DNA of 64,000 nt. Origin: Neoceratodus forsteri (Eukaryota; Chordata; Ceratodontiformes; Ceratodontidae). Location of the stretch: NCBI GenBank assembly GCA_016271365.2, contig CM028129.1, positions 433,138,501 through 433,202,500 of the forward strand. The letters are read 5' to 3'. A program made the translations under genes and the position numbers. The notes beneath the pieces were generated by a model that was given only the letters and a program-made list of their open reading frames with translations, was not told where the DNA came from and did no database searches. This document shows positions 30,432-41,445 of this stretch, in pieces (position 1 is the stretch's first letter; the number at the start of each line of letters is the position of its first letter).

Positions 30432-31700
30432 ACTGTTTGAGAAGGGCCTAAACTTAAATTACAAGAAAGATTGCTGTAACAAGAATTAACAGTCAAGGGG
30501 AAGTTGTGAAGAAACAACTAGTGTTGCCCTCAAAGTTTAAGTACGTGGTCTTAAAAGCCCTTCATGATCAAATGGAACATTAAGGTAGAGAAAGGACTCT
30601 GAACTTAGGCCGTGCATATTTTTACTGGCCCAAGATGGGTATGGATGTCAAGCAATACGCTAAAACCTGCAGACAATGTCTTCAAAGGAAGGCTCAACCA
30701 CAAAGGGCAGTTCCACTGATTAACATAACTACTAGTGCACCAGTGGAACTAGTATGCATTGATTTCCTAAGCCGGGAGCCCGATTTGAAAAATATTGGAA
30801 ATGTGCTTGTCGTTACCGATCATTTTACAAGATATGCTCAGGCCTATCCGACTAAAGACCAAAAGGCCACCACTGTAGCTAAAGTCTTGCAGAGAAATTC
30901 TTTGTACACTATGGTGCTACCCAGAGAATACATTCTGATCAGTGTCAGGACTTTGAAAGATGTCTCATCAAAGAACTCTTATCCATCTGGGGTGCGAGAA
31001 AATCCAGGACCACTCCCTGCTATCAGCAACGAGATCCACAGCCTGAAAGGTTTAATAGGACTTTGCTCGATATGCTTGGCACTCTGTATCCAAAGGATAA
31101 ACTGACATGGAAACAACAAATAAGTACCCTTGTGCACACCTATATGATGCAACAGACTTTTCTCCCTCCCTCCCTCCCTATCATCTCATGTTTGGATATA
31201 AAGCTCGCCTCCCAGTAGATATCTGTTTTGGAGTTTCGCAGGATGGGACTCAGTCAGACAACTATCTACAGTATGTAAAGAAACTCAAAGCACAACTCAG
31301 TCATGCATACCCGCTCGCCAATACCATGGCTGCAAAGAAAAACTTAGTTAACAAAGTTCGGCATGACAAAAGAGTCAGAGCTCAAGAACAAAAAGCTGAA
31401 GATTGTATATTAATGTGAAATCTAGCTTTCCAAGGAAAACATAAAATAGACAACCGTTAGAGTCACACACCTTACATAGTAATCAGCAAGTTGCACGACC
31501 TGCCAGTATACTAAAGGTGCACCCAGAAAGAGATTCCTGTGCTGTAAAGACAATCCACCGGAATCACCATCTGCCAATTGGGCAAATAGTCATCGACACT
31601 GCACTTCCAAATGCGGCTTCTATTGGGCCTGTTACCCGATCTGCTACTCGTAAGCAACAGTTAAGCCAGCCTCCTGCTGCTCAACAGCCAGAACCTTCTG
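30432..31700 (+). pseudogene. gypsy copy 2 integrase (broken)
   Basis: The zinc-binding part lies near 30,560-30,690: ALHDQMEH, GRAYFYWPKMGMDV and CRQCLQRKAQ, giving His and Cys ligands. The core follows with VCIDFLSREPD (first Asp, 30,755) and VTDHFTRYAQAYP. The second Asp block (HSDQ) is present near 30,935 but in another frame than the surrounding ORF, so a frameshift lies near 30,900. The segment 31,107-31,418 has LMFGYKARLPVDICFGVS and a basic helix. After 31,420, low-complexity Pro/Thr-rich sequence reaches about 31,700, where LINE C begins. Insertion activity is lost. Confidence 0.9.
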
Positions 31701-31799
31701 TTACAGGTGATGTGACATTCTCTCCAGCACTCAGAAGACAAGGATATCATACATTTTTCCTGATGAAGTGGTATAATAAAAGGTCTCCTGGCATTCAAG

Positions 31800-33480
31800 A
31801 ATGATGGCCGTGGGCCTGGGAGTGCTACAAGGTACTCTGGCAGCTAGTCTGTGATTTTTATGATTTCTGCCTGATTTCTGCCCTAATTTTGGTTTACTTT
31901 GCTCTCCCTGCCATTCTCTCATTTTTGTTTTCGTTTTTATATGCTCGGTTAGGTTAGTAAGGGCTGAAAGTGAGTCATTTAGAGTGAATCTAAGAGCGAT
32001 ACCAGGCATCCCTAACAACTCTGTAGTGTGCACTGGGGCCATTTTGTTTCGGTCCCACAACCGCACTGAACAAACTAGTTTTATGCCGGGCCTTCTGTCT
32101 TCATTTTTAAGCACCTTATTGTTCCTTACCTGGAGTTATCTGGAAGCAATTTGCTGCTTTTTCTTCTGTTTGTCCTGTCCTGTTTTGTTCTAGGCTGACC
32201 AGGAATTGGAATCAAGAAATAGTGAGGGGAAAGGTCGTGGAGAGGAGACGGACTGTTGGGGGAAATAGTTTGGCTGTGATCGGTGTAGGGTAAGGGAGAC
32301 TGCCTGGATCTTGGTTTTGGCCATGGATTAAGCTACCACTCGAAGGTCCTGTGACAGCGTTTTGATTGGAGCAGGAGGTTGGATCAAACCTGTGCAGTTT
32401 TAGTGGGTGGTTCCAAACCTGTGGGGTTCCTGGTGGCTGAGGCTCATGGCTGCACAGGGGACTGGGCTTCGATTTAGTCAGGTAGCAGGCAGACCTGGCC
32501 GACGGTCCTGTTAGGTTTCTCAAGGGGGCCAACCGGTGGGTTGGCACTTGCGGGGAACCACAGTGGTGGCTGTGGACATTTTCAGCCACGGTCCCCGTAT
32601 GGGATTTTTTGGGCCCCCGCTCCTGCACTAATTGGACACTGAGAAGAGGACTCCTGTTTTAAATCAATCCTGCCTGCAAACGGTCAGATCTTTAACTTTA
32701 TTATTTGCTTTGCTGATACTCATTTTGGAAGGCAGTAAGTGTGCCTGTGCCTTTGTCAGATTTGCTCACCATGTAGTGAGGGTGCCTGGGGGCTGAAAAA
32801 TCATTTGGAATATTGACATTGGTCTGGCTCAGGTAGTGAGAGTATCTGTGCTTCGTTGGCCTCCCTAGGTTCTGAGAGGGCCTCAGGGGGCTAAAGATTT
32901 TTATTTCTTTTGTTTGATTTGTTCCACACCCTTGGAATTAAGATACAGTTACAGCTTTAAGGAACTGTATTATTCACTTTATGACTGGTTTTCTTTAAGC
33001 TGACCTAACCGCTGTCCTGGACTCTGAGACTGAGTTACTTATATTTTAAATTCTTTTTAGCATATATTATGTCATGGGGGTGGGTGATTGAGGGGTATTT
33101 GCTATATTGTTTGATTTATATGTTTGAAGTTTTCAGCCTGTCAGTGTAAGAGAAAAGAACAGACTCTGATAGGGGTTTAATTTACTTAATCTTTATGGTT
33201 GGTGGGTTAATTGTTTCGTGGGTTTTTGTTTGACTCTCCCCAAGTGAGAGTTGTGGGAGTATTTTATTTATTTGGGGTTTTAACTTAATTAGTTGGGGGT
33301 TTTTCTTTTGTGTTTGGCCTGGTATAGTTTTGTTTTGATCGGGGTAACATTATGTGTCGGAGGCCCCCCACCTCCATGGATGTGCGCTATTCATCCTCTA
33401 CCTTTTGTGCCCTCCACCCTTTCATTTCCCCCCATTGCAGTTTTCAACTTACCAGTGCTGTAGAGTGCTGAGTATTGCCC
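31800..33480 (+). other. LINE C 5' region, non-coding
   Basis: About 1.7 kb without recognisable coding sequence lies ahead of the LINE C endonuclease. It is T/G-rich from 32,880 on. Two loosely similar blocks near 32,770 and 32,830 (GTAGTGAGGGTGCCTG and GTAGTGAGAGTATCTG) suggest old internal duplication. It is most simply the LINE C 5' UTR and any decayed ORF1, though an unrelated inserted fragment cannot be excluded. Confidence 0.5.
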
Positions 33481-33584
33481 GCCAGAGGAAGGGGGGTGCA
33501 AATGGTGGAGGATGAATGAGCGGGGCCATTGCATCAGGGTCATTAAGCCCAGAAGTCACCCAGGGGTGAAATGGAACCTGGAAC

Positions 33585-34926
33585 ATGGCCTTCCCTCCCT
33601 CCCTGGTCTCCATACCCAGGGGCACCACCAATATTGGTGGGCAGGCAGCTCGGGCGGCCCTGGAAGCCCATCCAACTCGAGCAGTGTTATACAATGCCAG
33701 AACTATTAAAAACAAGACTGCAATTATTGCAGATCTTGTTGGGACAGTGGATCTGGCTTGCATCACCGAGACCTGGCTGGATTAGAATGCTGGCCCCATG
33801 TTGGAGGCCGCAATTCCAGCTGGGTACTTGGTGATACACTACCCAAGATTGGTCCATGGGGGAGGGGTTGTGGTGATGACCTGAAATCATCCAAGCAGAC
33901 CACTAAAGCAGTAAGTAAGGCTAGAGGGATGTTGGGGTGTATTAGCAGGGGTATCACAAGTTGGAAGAGGAAGGTAATAATCCCTCTTTACAAGACACTG
34001 GTTAGGACCCATCTGGAGTACTGCGTGCAGTACTGGAGGCCACACCTTCACAAGGACATTAACCAAATTGAGGCAGTCCAGAGAAAGGCAACCAAAATGG
34101 TGCAGGGACTGCAACAGAAAACATATAAGGACAGATTAACGGAGCTCAATATGTATACCCTAGAGCAAAGGAGGGAGAGAGGTGATATGATTGGAACATT
34201 CAAATACCTTAAGGGCATTAACAAGGTGAAAGAGTCTAACATGTTTCAATATAAGAAAAATAGCAGGACAAGAGGACGTAGCATGAGATTAGAGGGAGGC
34301 CGATTAAGGGGTAATGTGAGGAAGTTCTTTTTCACAGAATGGGTGGTGGATGCATGGAATGGCCTACCTCAGGAAGTGGTAGATATGAATACAGTGCAGG
34401 GCTTTAAACAGGCATGGGATAGGCATAAGGGAGAGCAATACAGATGAGTATGAATAGATAGGCCATTGACAGAGTAAAGGCCAATGGCACATTCATATGG
34501 TAGAAAAAGAAATGGGCAGACTGGATGGGCCTTGTGGTCCTTATCTGCCATCAACTTCTATGTTTCTGTTTCTATGTGGTCTGTTTTAAGATTGAACTGG
34601 GCCTCACAAGTGTACCAGTTGAGGAGGCTGGGTCATTTGAGTGTACTGTAGTAGCAGGTGTAGGTTGTAGGATCGCCCTCATCTACCATCCACCTGGGGA
34701 TGAGAAACGTTTCCTTCAGGAAGTAGCAGACTTCATGATTGACATGGCGCTTGAGTCACCCAGGCTGATGGTCCTGGGCGACTTCAATGCCTGGGTCAAT
34801 GATGAACTCTCACAATTTGGACAACACTTCCTCCAGTTGATGACATCACTGGGCCTTACACAGATTGATACCTCTGCTACTCGTAAACATGGTCACTCTC
34901 TTGACATGGTCACTCTCTTGACATAG
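33585..34926 (+). pseudogene. LINE C endonuclease (split)
   Basis: The N-terminal frame (33,585-33,785) reads AVLYNARTIKNKTAIIADLV and DLACITETWLD (catalytic Glu), with a stop at 33,783. Sequence continues to 33,875 (LVHGGGVVM-like). After the CR1 fragment the domain resumes at 34,577: VAGVGCRIALIYHPPGDEK, LMVLGDFNAWVNDELSQF (catalytic Asp-Asn) and HSLDMVTLL. A short repeat near 34,895-34,925 doubles the HSLDMV wording. The SDH box is just past the frame end near 34,980 (WSDQY, i.e. His replaced). Confidence 0.9.
33876..34576 (+). mobile_element. CR1 3' fragment inside LINE C
   Basis: This 700-bp CR1 fragment is 5'-truncated in the RT palm/thumb. It reads AVSKARGMLGCISRGITSWK, LYKTLVRTHLEYCVQYWRPH, MIGTFKYLKGINKVKE and FFTEWVVDAWNGLP in one open frame up to 34,447. 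The 3' UTR has GGGCAGACTGGATGGGCCTT and ends in CTATGTTTCTGTTTCTATG. The uninterrupted frame and canonical tail suggest it is one of the younger CR1 insertions here. Confidence 0.92.
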
Positions 34927-35327
34927 TCTTCCTCATGGGGATTGAAACCTTTGACTTGGGAGTAGAACCTGTAGGATGGTCCGATCAGTACACCATGGGG
35001 TTCAGTGTCCATGCCCTCTTTTGCAGGCCTACCCCTGTGGAAATGGTCAGGTACCGCCCTTTATGAGATGTAAGCACTGAAGGCCTGGCAGCAGTGCTTG
35101 ACCTATTGGCACTTCCTGGGGCAAGTAGTAGTCCAGAGGCTTTGGTATTGGCCTATAATAAGGCAATTTCTACAGCTTTGGATGCTATTGCTCCTGTCCA
35201 TGTTCATCCTCTCTCCCTTTTCCCTCAGTCCTCTTGGTTTGATGGGACCTTGAGGCAGATGTGGTGACTTGGACGAAGGTTAGAGCATTGCTGGCGGAAA
35301 TCCACCCTGGAGGCCGACCATCTTAGA

Positions 35328-37117
35328 TTGATGGAACATTTTCAAGTCTATCAATCTGCAATCTCCCATAAGAAGACAGAGTTCCTGTCCGAGGAGATTG
35401 CGGCTGCTCAGAACCAACCGGCTCAGCTCTTTCGAACTGTAGACAGACTGTGCAACCCGGCCTGCCTGCAGATTCGAAGAGCCTTTTCACAAGTGGAGTG
35501 TGATGAGTTTGCTCGATTCTTTATGGATAAGGTGGCTGACATCAGGGCAGGGCTCCAATCAGCACACTCTAAGGGAGATGCTACTGATCGGTGCTCGGTC
35601 ACTTTCCCTCACTTTTCCTGGAGTACCTTCAACTGGCCAGAGTTCATCGATGTCGTACAGATTGTCCAGGGTATGTGCCCTATGTGCTGTAGTTTAGACC
35701 CGGGCCCAACCACCCGGATTATGGGTTGTTGCAATATCATTGGCCCAGTCTTAGCATGGATAGTCTGGTGCTCCCTTGAGTCAGGTGAGTTTCCCAGCTC
35801 CCTGAAGGAGGCTGTGGTGACACCCTTCCTGAAGAAAGCTTCTCTGGACTCTGGCTGCTCTTCTAACCACAGACCAATCTCTAACCTCCCCTTTGTGGGG
35901 AAGGTGATTGAGAAAGTAGTGACCCTACAACTGGAGAACCATTTGACCATCCATGACATCTACGAGCCTCTCCAATCCAGTTTCTGAAAGAGACATAGTA
36001 CCAAAACTGCACTGGTTCAGGTGCTGAATGATCTCCTGATGGTGACAGATTGGAAAAAACGTTCCATCTTGGTCCTTCTTGATCCCTCATCAGCATTCGA
36101 CACTGTGGACCATGGGGTTCTACTCGAACACCTGAGGTTCATCTGCAGCCTGTCTGGTACAGTCCTCAGGTGGTTTAAATCTTTCCTCACTGGCAGAACT
36201 CAGGTGGGGTCCCTCAAGGTTCGGTATTGTTCCCCATGTTGTTCGCAGTGTACATGCTGACCCTCAGAGTCATTGTAAGATGCTATGGGCTGAGATTTCA
36301 CTACTATGCTGATGATACCCAGCTGTGCCTGTCTTTTGCACTGGACCAGGATAGAGCTCTCGTGGTATTTAATAATTGCCTCACTGAAATCCAGGGTTGG
36401 ATGAATTCCAGCTGGCTGAAGTTGAACTTGGAAAAAACTGCGGTGATGGTTGTGGACCCAGGTCACCGGATAGAGGGGTCGGGAGGGGATTTGCCTTCAG
36501 GACTTTTCCTGGGAGGCTCCCAGCTTCTTACCTCTGAATGGGTGCAGCACCTGGGGGTGATTCTTGATGATGGGCTGACACTGCCATCACAGGTGTCTGA
36601 AGTCATCATATCCTCCTTTTATCATCTGAGGAACATCTCCAGAGTCAAGCACCTAGTTCTGTCGGGTGACCTTCCTACGCTGGTCCACACCTTTGTGACC
36701 TCACACCTTGATTATTGCAACTCTCTTTATCTAGGGCTACCTGGGGTTGATATCCGCTGCTTGTAGCTGGTGCAGAACGCTTCAGCCCAGTTGTTGACAG
36801 GAACTCCCCAGACTTGTCACATCTTTCCAGTGCTGTGCAAACTGCACTGGCTGCCAGTTCAGTGGTGGATCACCTTTAAAGTCGGACTTCTGACTTATAA
36901 AGTCCTACACAGACAGGGCGAGGACTACCTGAAAGAGCTTCTGGTTCCTTACTGCCCTGAGCGATTACTCCACTTGACTGATGAGGGGTTGCTAGAGATT
37001 CCAAGGGTATCCTTAAAATCTTCATGGGCCCATGCATTCATATACACGGCCCCAGCCCTTTGGAATTCTCTACCCCGTCAGCTTCAGGAGTGCGTGACCA
37101 TGGAGGGATTTAAATAG
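35328..37117 (+). pseudogene. LINE C reverse transcriptase (broken)
   Basis: The frame 35,328-35,987 holds the linker and fingers: SRAFSQVE-like linker, FPSSLKEAVVTPFLKKASLD, NHRPISNLPFVGKVIEKVVT. Then 36,021-36,210 reads [20 protein letters not shown] and VLRWFKSFLTGRTQ. The palm follows with FAVYMLTLRVIVRCYGLRFH and the catalytic YADDTQL (36,305). The thumb runs to 36,766 and the C-terminus 36,770-37,117 has LHWLPVQWWITFKVGLLTYK and FIYTAPALWNSLPRQLQE. YADD is intact. Two stops and one frameshift (near 36,225) break the gene. Confidence 0.92.
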
Positions 37118-37273
37118 GCCCTGAAAACCCATCTATGGCACCTAGCCTACCTTGTCTGATTTAATTGAAGTTATGAATTTTATGGCAATGTGTATTTAAC
37201 TGTATTTTATAGTATTTTGTTTTATCTTTTATTGTTAAGGCGCCTTGATTTTTGGAAAGGCGCAATACAAATA

Positions 37274-37292
37274 AAGTTATTATTATTATTAT
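37274..37292 (+). repeat. ATT repeat tail of LINE C
   Basis: A short TTA/ATT run directly after AATAAAG forms the microsatellite-like 3' end typical of L2-type LINEs. Confidence 0.85.
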
Positions 37293-37888
37293 GCAGTTAA
37301 TGATGATGATGCTAATTCTGACACTAATGACAGTGAATATGGAGTTGTTAACTATCCCTTTTTTGAACTAGAGCAGCTGTTCCAAGGAATCACTCCCTAC
37401 AATGTTGGAGATACTGTCAACAGTCCAGTAATGTCGCATTATCCTGCTCCTTCAACTGAACCGGTACCCTCGAAAGTAAAATTCAAAGTGTGACCTCTGA
37501 AACAGCCAACTCCTTATGTTTGGTGGAATTGTCTGAGATTCAAATGGTTGATTCCAATCAAGAAGATAGTGAACCTACTAGTGAACCTTCAAGTGATGCT
37601 GAAGTAAGTTGGCCTAGTGAACTACTGTAGATCTTGTACTAGAAAGTGCTGCTGTCCCTGCAGATGCTAACTGTGTATTGGATTACTCAAACTTCGATGA
37701 AATACCTCTTTCATGTGAATCTGAGTCTCAAGAACCAGAAAGTTCAAGTGCTACACCAGCTACAAATAATACCTCCAGTTCTGAATCTCAAGAGAGTACA
37801 GTGGGACCTCTTTTCATCAGAAGCTGTCTTGTTGCTGTACAATGAGTCAGGAGTAGCTAACCCAAATGCTGATGCTGAAAGATTATTT
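37293..37888 (+). pseudogene. gypsy copy 2 post-integrase tail, first part
   Basis: This sequence matches the left edge of copy 1 (1-60 in reverse, GATGATGCTAATTCTGA). It encodes an acidic, Ser/Glu-rich low-complexity stretch (e.g. NDDDANSDTNDSEYG and ESQEPESSSATPATNN) with several stops. The ending NPNADAERL meets LINE B' at 37,889. The rest of the tail resumes near 44,936. Such a long acidic tail after integrase is not a domain I can name. Confidence 0.75.
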
Positions 37889-39054
37889 TTCATTTATTTA
37901 TTTAAATCTAGGATTACAAGTACCTTTGAGCCAAGGCTCTTTTACAAAGGTTCCATGTCAGGAGTAGTACATACATGTTAGTCAAGAGCATACAACAATT
38001 TACAACAGTTCAGGTACACATCACAGTATACAATATACATAATATGCATACAGGAGGATCACATAGGAAACCTAGATCGGACAACTACATGAGGGAGGAA
38101 GGGTGAGAGAAAAGGGGAGGAGCTGAAGCAAAAGAGACTCGAGCAGCTCAAGGCATTGTCAACGTACATCAGAGAGACGTGCTGGTGAGAGGGGGAAGGG
38201 AGCGGAGGAGGGAGGGAGGGACAGAGGTAGTGAGGCTAATAAGTGCAGAGTAGGAAGAGCAGGGTGGGGGCGGTGATCTCAATGAGGAAGGGGGAAATTA
38301 GGAGTGGCAGTCACAGGAGCTGGATGCAGCGAGATGAAGACAGAGACTGGATTTGAACATACCCAGTGAGGAGGTGGAGGTGACGCAAGTGCTGAGGGCA
38401 TTCATCCAGTTGGGTGCATGGTGAGCAAAGGATCCTTGGCCCTGAGTGGTCCGGCATCTGGGAACCTGTAGAAGGTGACGTTCAGACCCTCTGGTGTAGC
38501 GAGGATTAGTGTTTGGGTGCAGGAGAGCTTGGAGCAGTAAGGACCAAAGTAGTTTTTTTCACCATCATGCAGGTAAGGTACTTAAAGCAGTTAGTGAGTT
38601 GAAGCCACCCCATTTGAGCATAAAGGTCACATGTATGTGTGAGTCAGTGGGCTCCAGTAATGAGTAGACAGGCCTTGTTTAGGGGGGTCGCTATGCATCT
38701 GAGGGCAGTAGTAGAGGCATATCCATAGATTATGAGCCTGTAGTCAATTATGGAGACTACTGAGTTCTGTATAGCAACCTTCAGTGCTTCCGGGGTAAGA
38801 TGCTATCTGTTCTGGTGGAGAAGTCCAATGCGTGGGTTGGCGGCTCTGGCAACACTATCTATGTGGGTCCCATAGGATAGGCTAGGGTCGAGTGAGATTC
38901 CAAAGCATTTAAAAGATGTCACTTGTTCAAGGGTATTTCCAATGCTTGTATTAATGTCAAGGGGGTAAAGCCTGTGTTTGTTTTACAAGCTGCAAAAAAG
39001 CATCTACTTGGTCTTTTTGTGGTTTAGGACCAGTTTATGTTTTGCGAATCAGTT

Positions 39055-40370
39055 TTAAACAGCGGTGAAACATAGCTGTAGGTTGTGTTGTAAGGGTTGT
39101 GGGTCCTTATGGGAGGTGAGAAGCACAGCGTCATCAGCATAGAGGATGATTTGTTCAAGGCAGGATAGTGGAAGGGAGTTCAGGAAAAGGCTGAAAAGTA
39201 GTGGGCCCAGTATGGATCCCTGAGAGACGCCTGAGCAGACAGGGTTAGAGTCAGAGAGTACTCCGGAGATTTTTACTCTTTGTGAGCACTGTTCCAGGTA
39301 ACTATTAAACCATGCAGTAGAGTCCTGGGAGTGTCTGGCATTCAGCAGCTGTTTAGTAACCAGACCATGGTGAACAGTATCAAATGCCTTGTTCAAGTCG
39401 ATAAAAATTGCTCCTGTTAGATGATCTTTGTTCAATGAGTTGTGAAGGACTCCAGTAAATTCCAAGAGGGCAGTTGATGTGCTGTGCCCTTGCCTGAATC
39501 CATGTTGCTGTGTACACAAGATGTTACATTTGTCCAGGTAGTCTGTAAGCTGGCCAGCAACAATGCACTCAAGGGCCTTGGGGGGGTAATATAGAGATTG
39601 GCCGGTAGTTCTCCTGTATGGACTTGTCACCGCTTTTATGGACCGGAGTGACAATAGCTGATTTCCATATGCTAGGGAACTGACTGAGGCTGAGGGAAAG
39701 GTTGAAAATTCTAGTTAGTGGACGTAGTACCTCTTCAAGGATGAGGGACAGCAGTTTAAGGTCCAGTGAGTCGCCACTGGCTCTGGACTTGGAGATAGCC
39801 TTAGTTATGTATTTGCGGACATCACTCACCTTGATTGCTTTGAAATAGAAAGGCGGATGATTGGAAGTGGTAGAGAGGGTATTTGGAGTGGGGGAGTCAA
39901 TTTCCGTAAAAACGTCTGGAGGGAGAACACCACTGAGGTCGGTGAAGGCTGCACTGAAAGTATTGGCAAAGACCATTGGGTCAAGGGTGGAGGCTCCACC
40001 GACATTCAGTAGGGTTGGGGAGGATTTGGGCTGCTTCCCTGTGACTTCTCTAATATTGTCCCAGAAAGCTCTCACATTTTCCCAAGTGCTGGTGAGGGCT
40101 TCCCTGTAGTAGGTACTTTTCTTCAGTCAAATTTGTTTTGTGCAGTTGTTGCGGGCCTGTTTGTAGTTTAGAATGTCAGGTTGAGCGCCAGTAGCCCTAG
40201 CTAATGCCCAGAGGTGGTCCCTTGATTTTAGCTGAGCCAGTAGCTCAGCAGTAAGCCAGGGATTGGAGAGTGCCTTGACTTCTTTGCGCTTTTTGACTGG
40301 GGTGTAGGAGTCACAGGCCGCATTGAATGTGGTGATGAAATAATCGAGGGCCGAGTCAACATCTGACATG
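39055..40370 (-). pseudogene. LINE B' reverse transcriptase (one main frameshift)
   Basis: Read leftwards: linker 40,369-40,127 (KRKEVKALSNPWLTAELLAQ), fingers 40,075-39,569 (FWDNIREVTGKQ, GDSLDLKLLSLI, SIWKSAIVTPVHKSGDKSI, NYRPISILPP). The palm 39,654-39,055 has CNILCTQQHGFRQGHSTSTA, LTGAIFIDLNKAFDTVHHGL, VSQGSILGPLLFSLFLNSLP and IILYADDAVLL with both catalytic Asp. The two ORFs overlap at one frameshift near 39,590. This is among the best-preserved RT cores in the window. The thumb below 39,055 is degraded. Confidence 0.93.
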
Positions 40371-40677
40371 TAATAAATAGAAGACTAGTCTTGCCGACTA
40401 AGGCATGATTTGAGATGGGTTAGTTGGCCACGATGAAGGACTGCTGGTAATGATTTTAGGAGGAGGCTTATGAAAATTGTTTGATCAATTACAGATGACA
40501 GGGGAATGGTTGCTGAGAGAATCCAGGAGCACAGTGGTGTTGGTGATATGGGTTGAGTGGCTGGCAAGAAGCCAGTCCAGGAGAGTGCTGGTACCCATTT
40601 TGTAGTTCTTCCTTGTGGGAGAATCGACCATCTGCATTAGATTAGCTGAAGAGACAGCATCCTTGTGAGTTTCTGCT

Positions 40678-41200
40678 TCAGGTGCAAGCCAGTTGATATA
40701 AAAGTCTCCAAGAAGAAGGATCTCTGAGCCAGAAGTTTGGGATCTGACAAAGTCCAGGACAGCACTGAGACCTATCCCTTGGTCTTTTGGTGGGATATAG
40801 ACTGAGACTACGCTTTATTGTGGGCTCCAAGGAGTAGTTTGATAGGTAGAAACTGCACAGAAGAGTCAGGGGGGTAGTAGTAAAGGGGTGACCAGTTATG
40901 TTATCTTTGATGTAAATGGCACCCCCCCAACCTCTTTTGGTCCTCCGATCAAGTCTGAAGACGTTGTATCCTTGTAGTGCAATAGCATTGTCAGGAATTT
41001 TGGGCGTCAGCCAGGTTTCAACAACAGCAAGGATATCAGGGTTATGCTGGTTAGCAAAGATTTGTAGGGTATCAAGCTTGGGGAGGAGGCTGCATATGTT
41101 GAGGGTCGCGAGGATGAAACCCCCATCTGGTTTCACAGTTCTGGCTGGGCTGGAGGTGAGCGGGCCAGGTTTTGGGTGGACACTCCCTGACATCAGCAAA
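40678..41200 (-). pseudogene. LINE B' endonuclease with 2A-like leader
   Basis: The frame starts at 41,199 with LMSGSVHPKPGP, the GDVHPNPGP form of 2A-like peptide with Asp changed to Ser and the first Asn of NPGP to Lys, so skipping is doubtful. The endonuclease then reads LATLNICSLLPKLDTLQIFA, ILAVVETWLTPKI (catalytic Glu) and LDRRTKRGWGGAIYIKD. Further down, stops and a frameshift near 40,830 break it; the GDFY-like box (equivalent of GDFN) is readable near 40,700. It parallels LINE B at 17,250-18,182. Confidence 0.86.
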
Positions 41201-41445
41201 AGGAGGAGCAGGAGTTTCAGTGCAATCTGTCTTTGTCCATAGTAGGTGAGGTTTCATCTCTGTTTTTTGCTAGACCAAATACAGCGTATGTGCCATATGT
41301 CCCAGGGCAGAGCCAGGGATAGGTTTGCCCAGTGTCCATGCTCAGGAGTATCCACATACGGCCAGCCCATAGTAGGGAGGTACCCCAGGGGAGGGCAAAG
41401 TGCATGAGCCAGAGTACCAGGGTGGCAGTAGGAGATGAGTAGGTG

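Larger units (their letters stand above)
31705..37292 (+). mobile_element. LINE C, L2-clade non-LTR element
   Basis: This plus-strand L2-like element splits the gypsy integrase tail. It has a 5' region of about 1.8 kb, an endonuclease interrupted by a CR1 fragment (33,876-34,576) and an RT (35,328-37,117). The 3' end reads GGCGCCTTGATTTTTGGAAA, then CAATACAAATAAAG and an ATT repeat, the typical L2 tail. Gypsy sequence resumes at about 37,293. The 5' boundary (about 31,705) is where copies 1 and 2 of gypsy diverge and is uncertain by tens of bases. Confidence 0.88.

Noticed and set aside
31800..33480. Possible separate LTR or gene upstream of LINE C
   Set aside because: No TG...CA ends with duplication and no coding domain; the LINE C 5' region is the simpler explanation, kept at low confidence.
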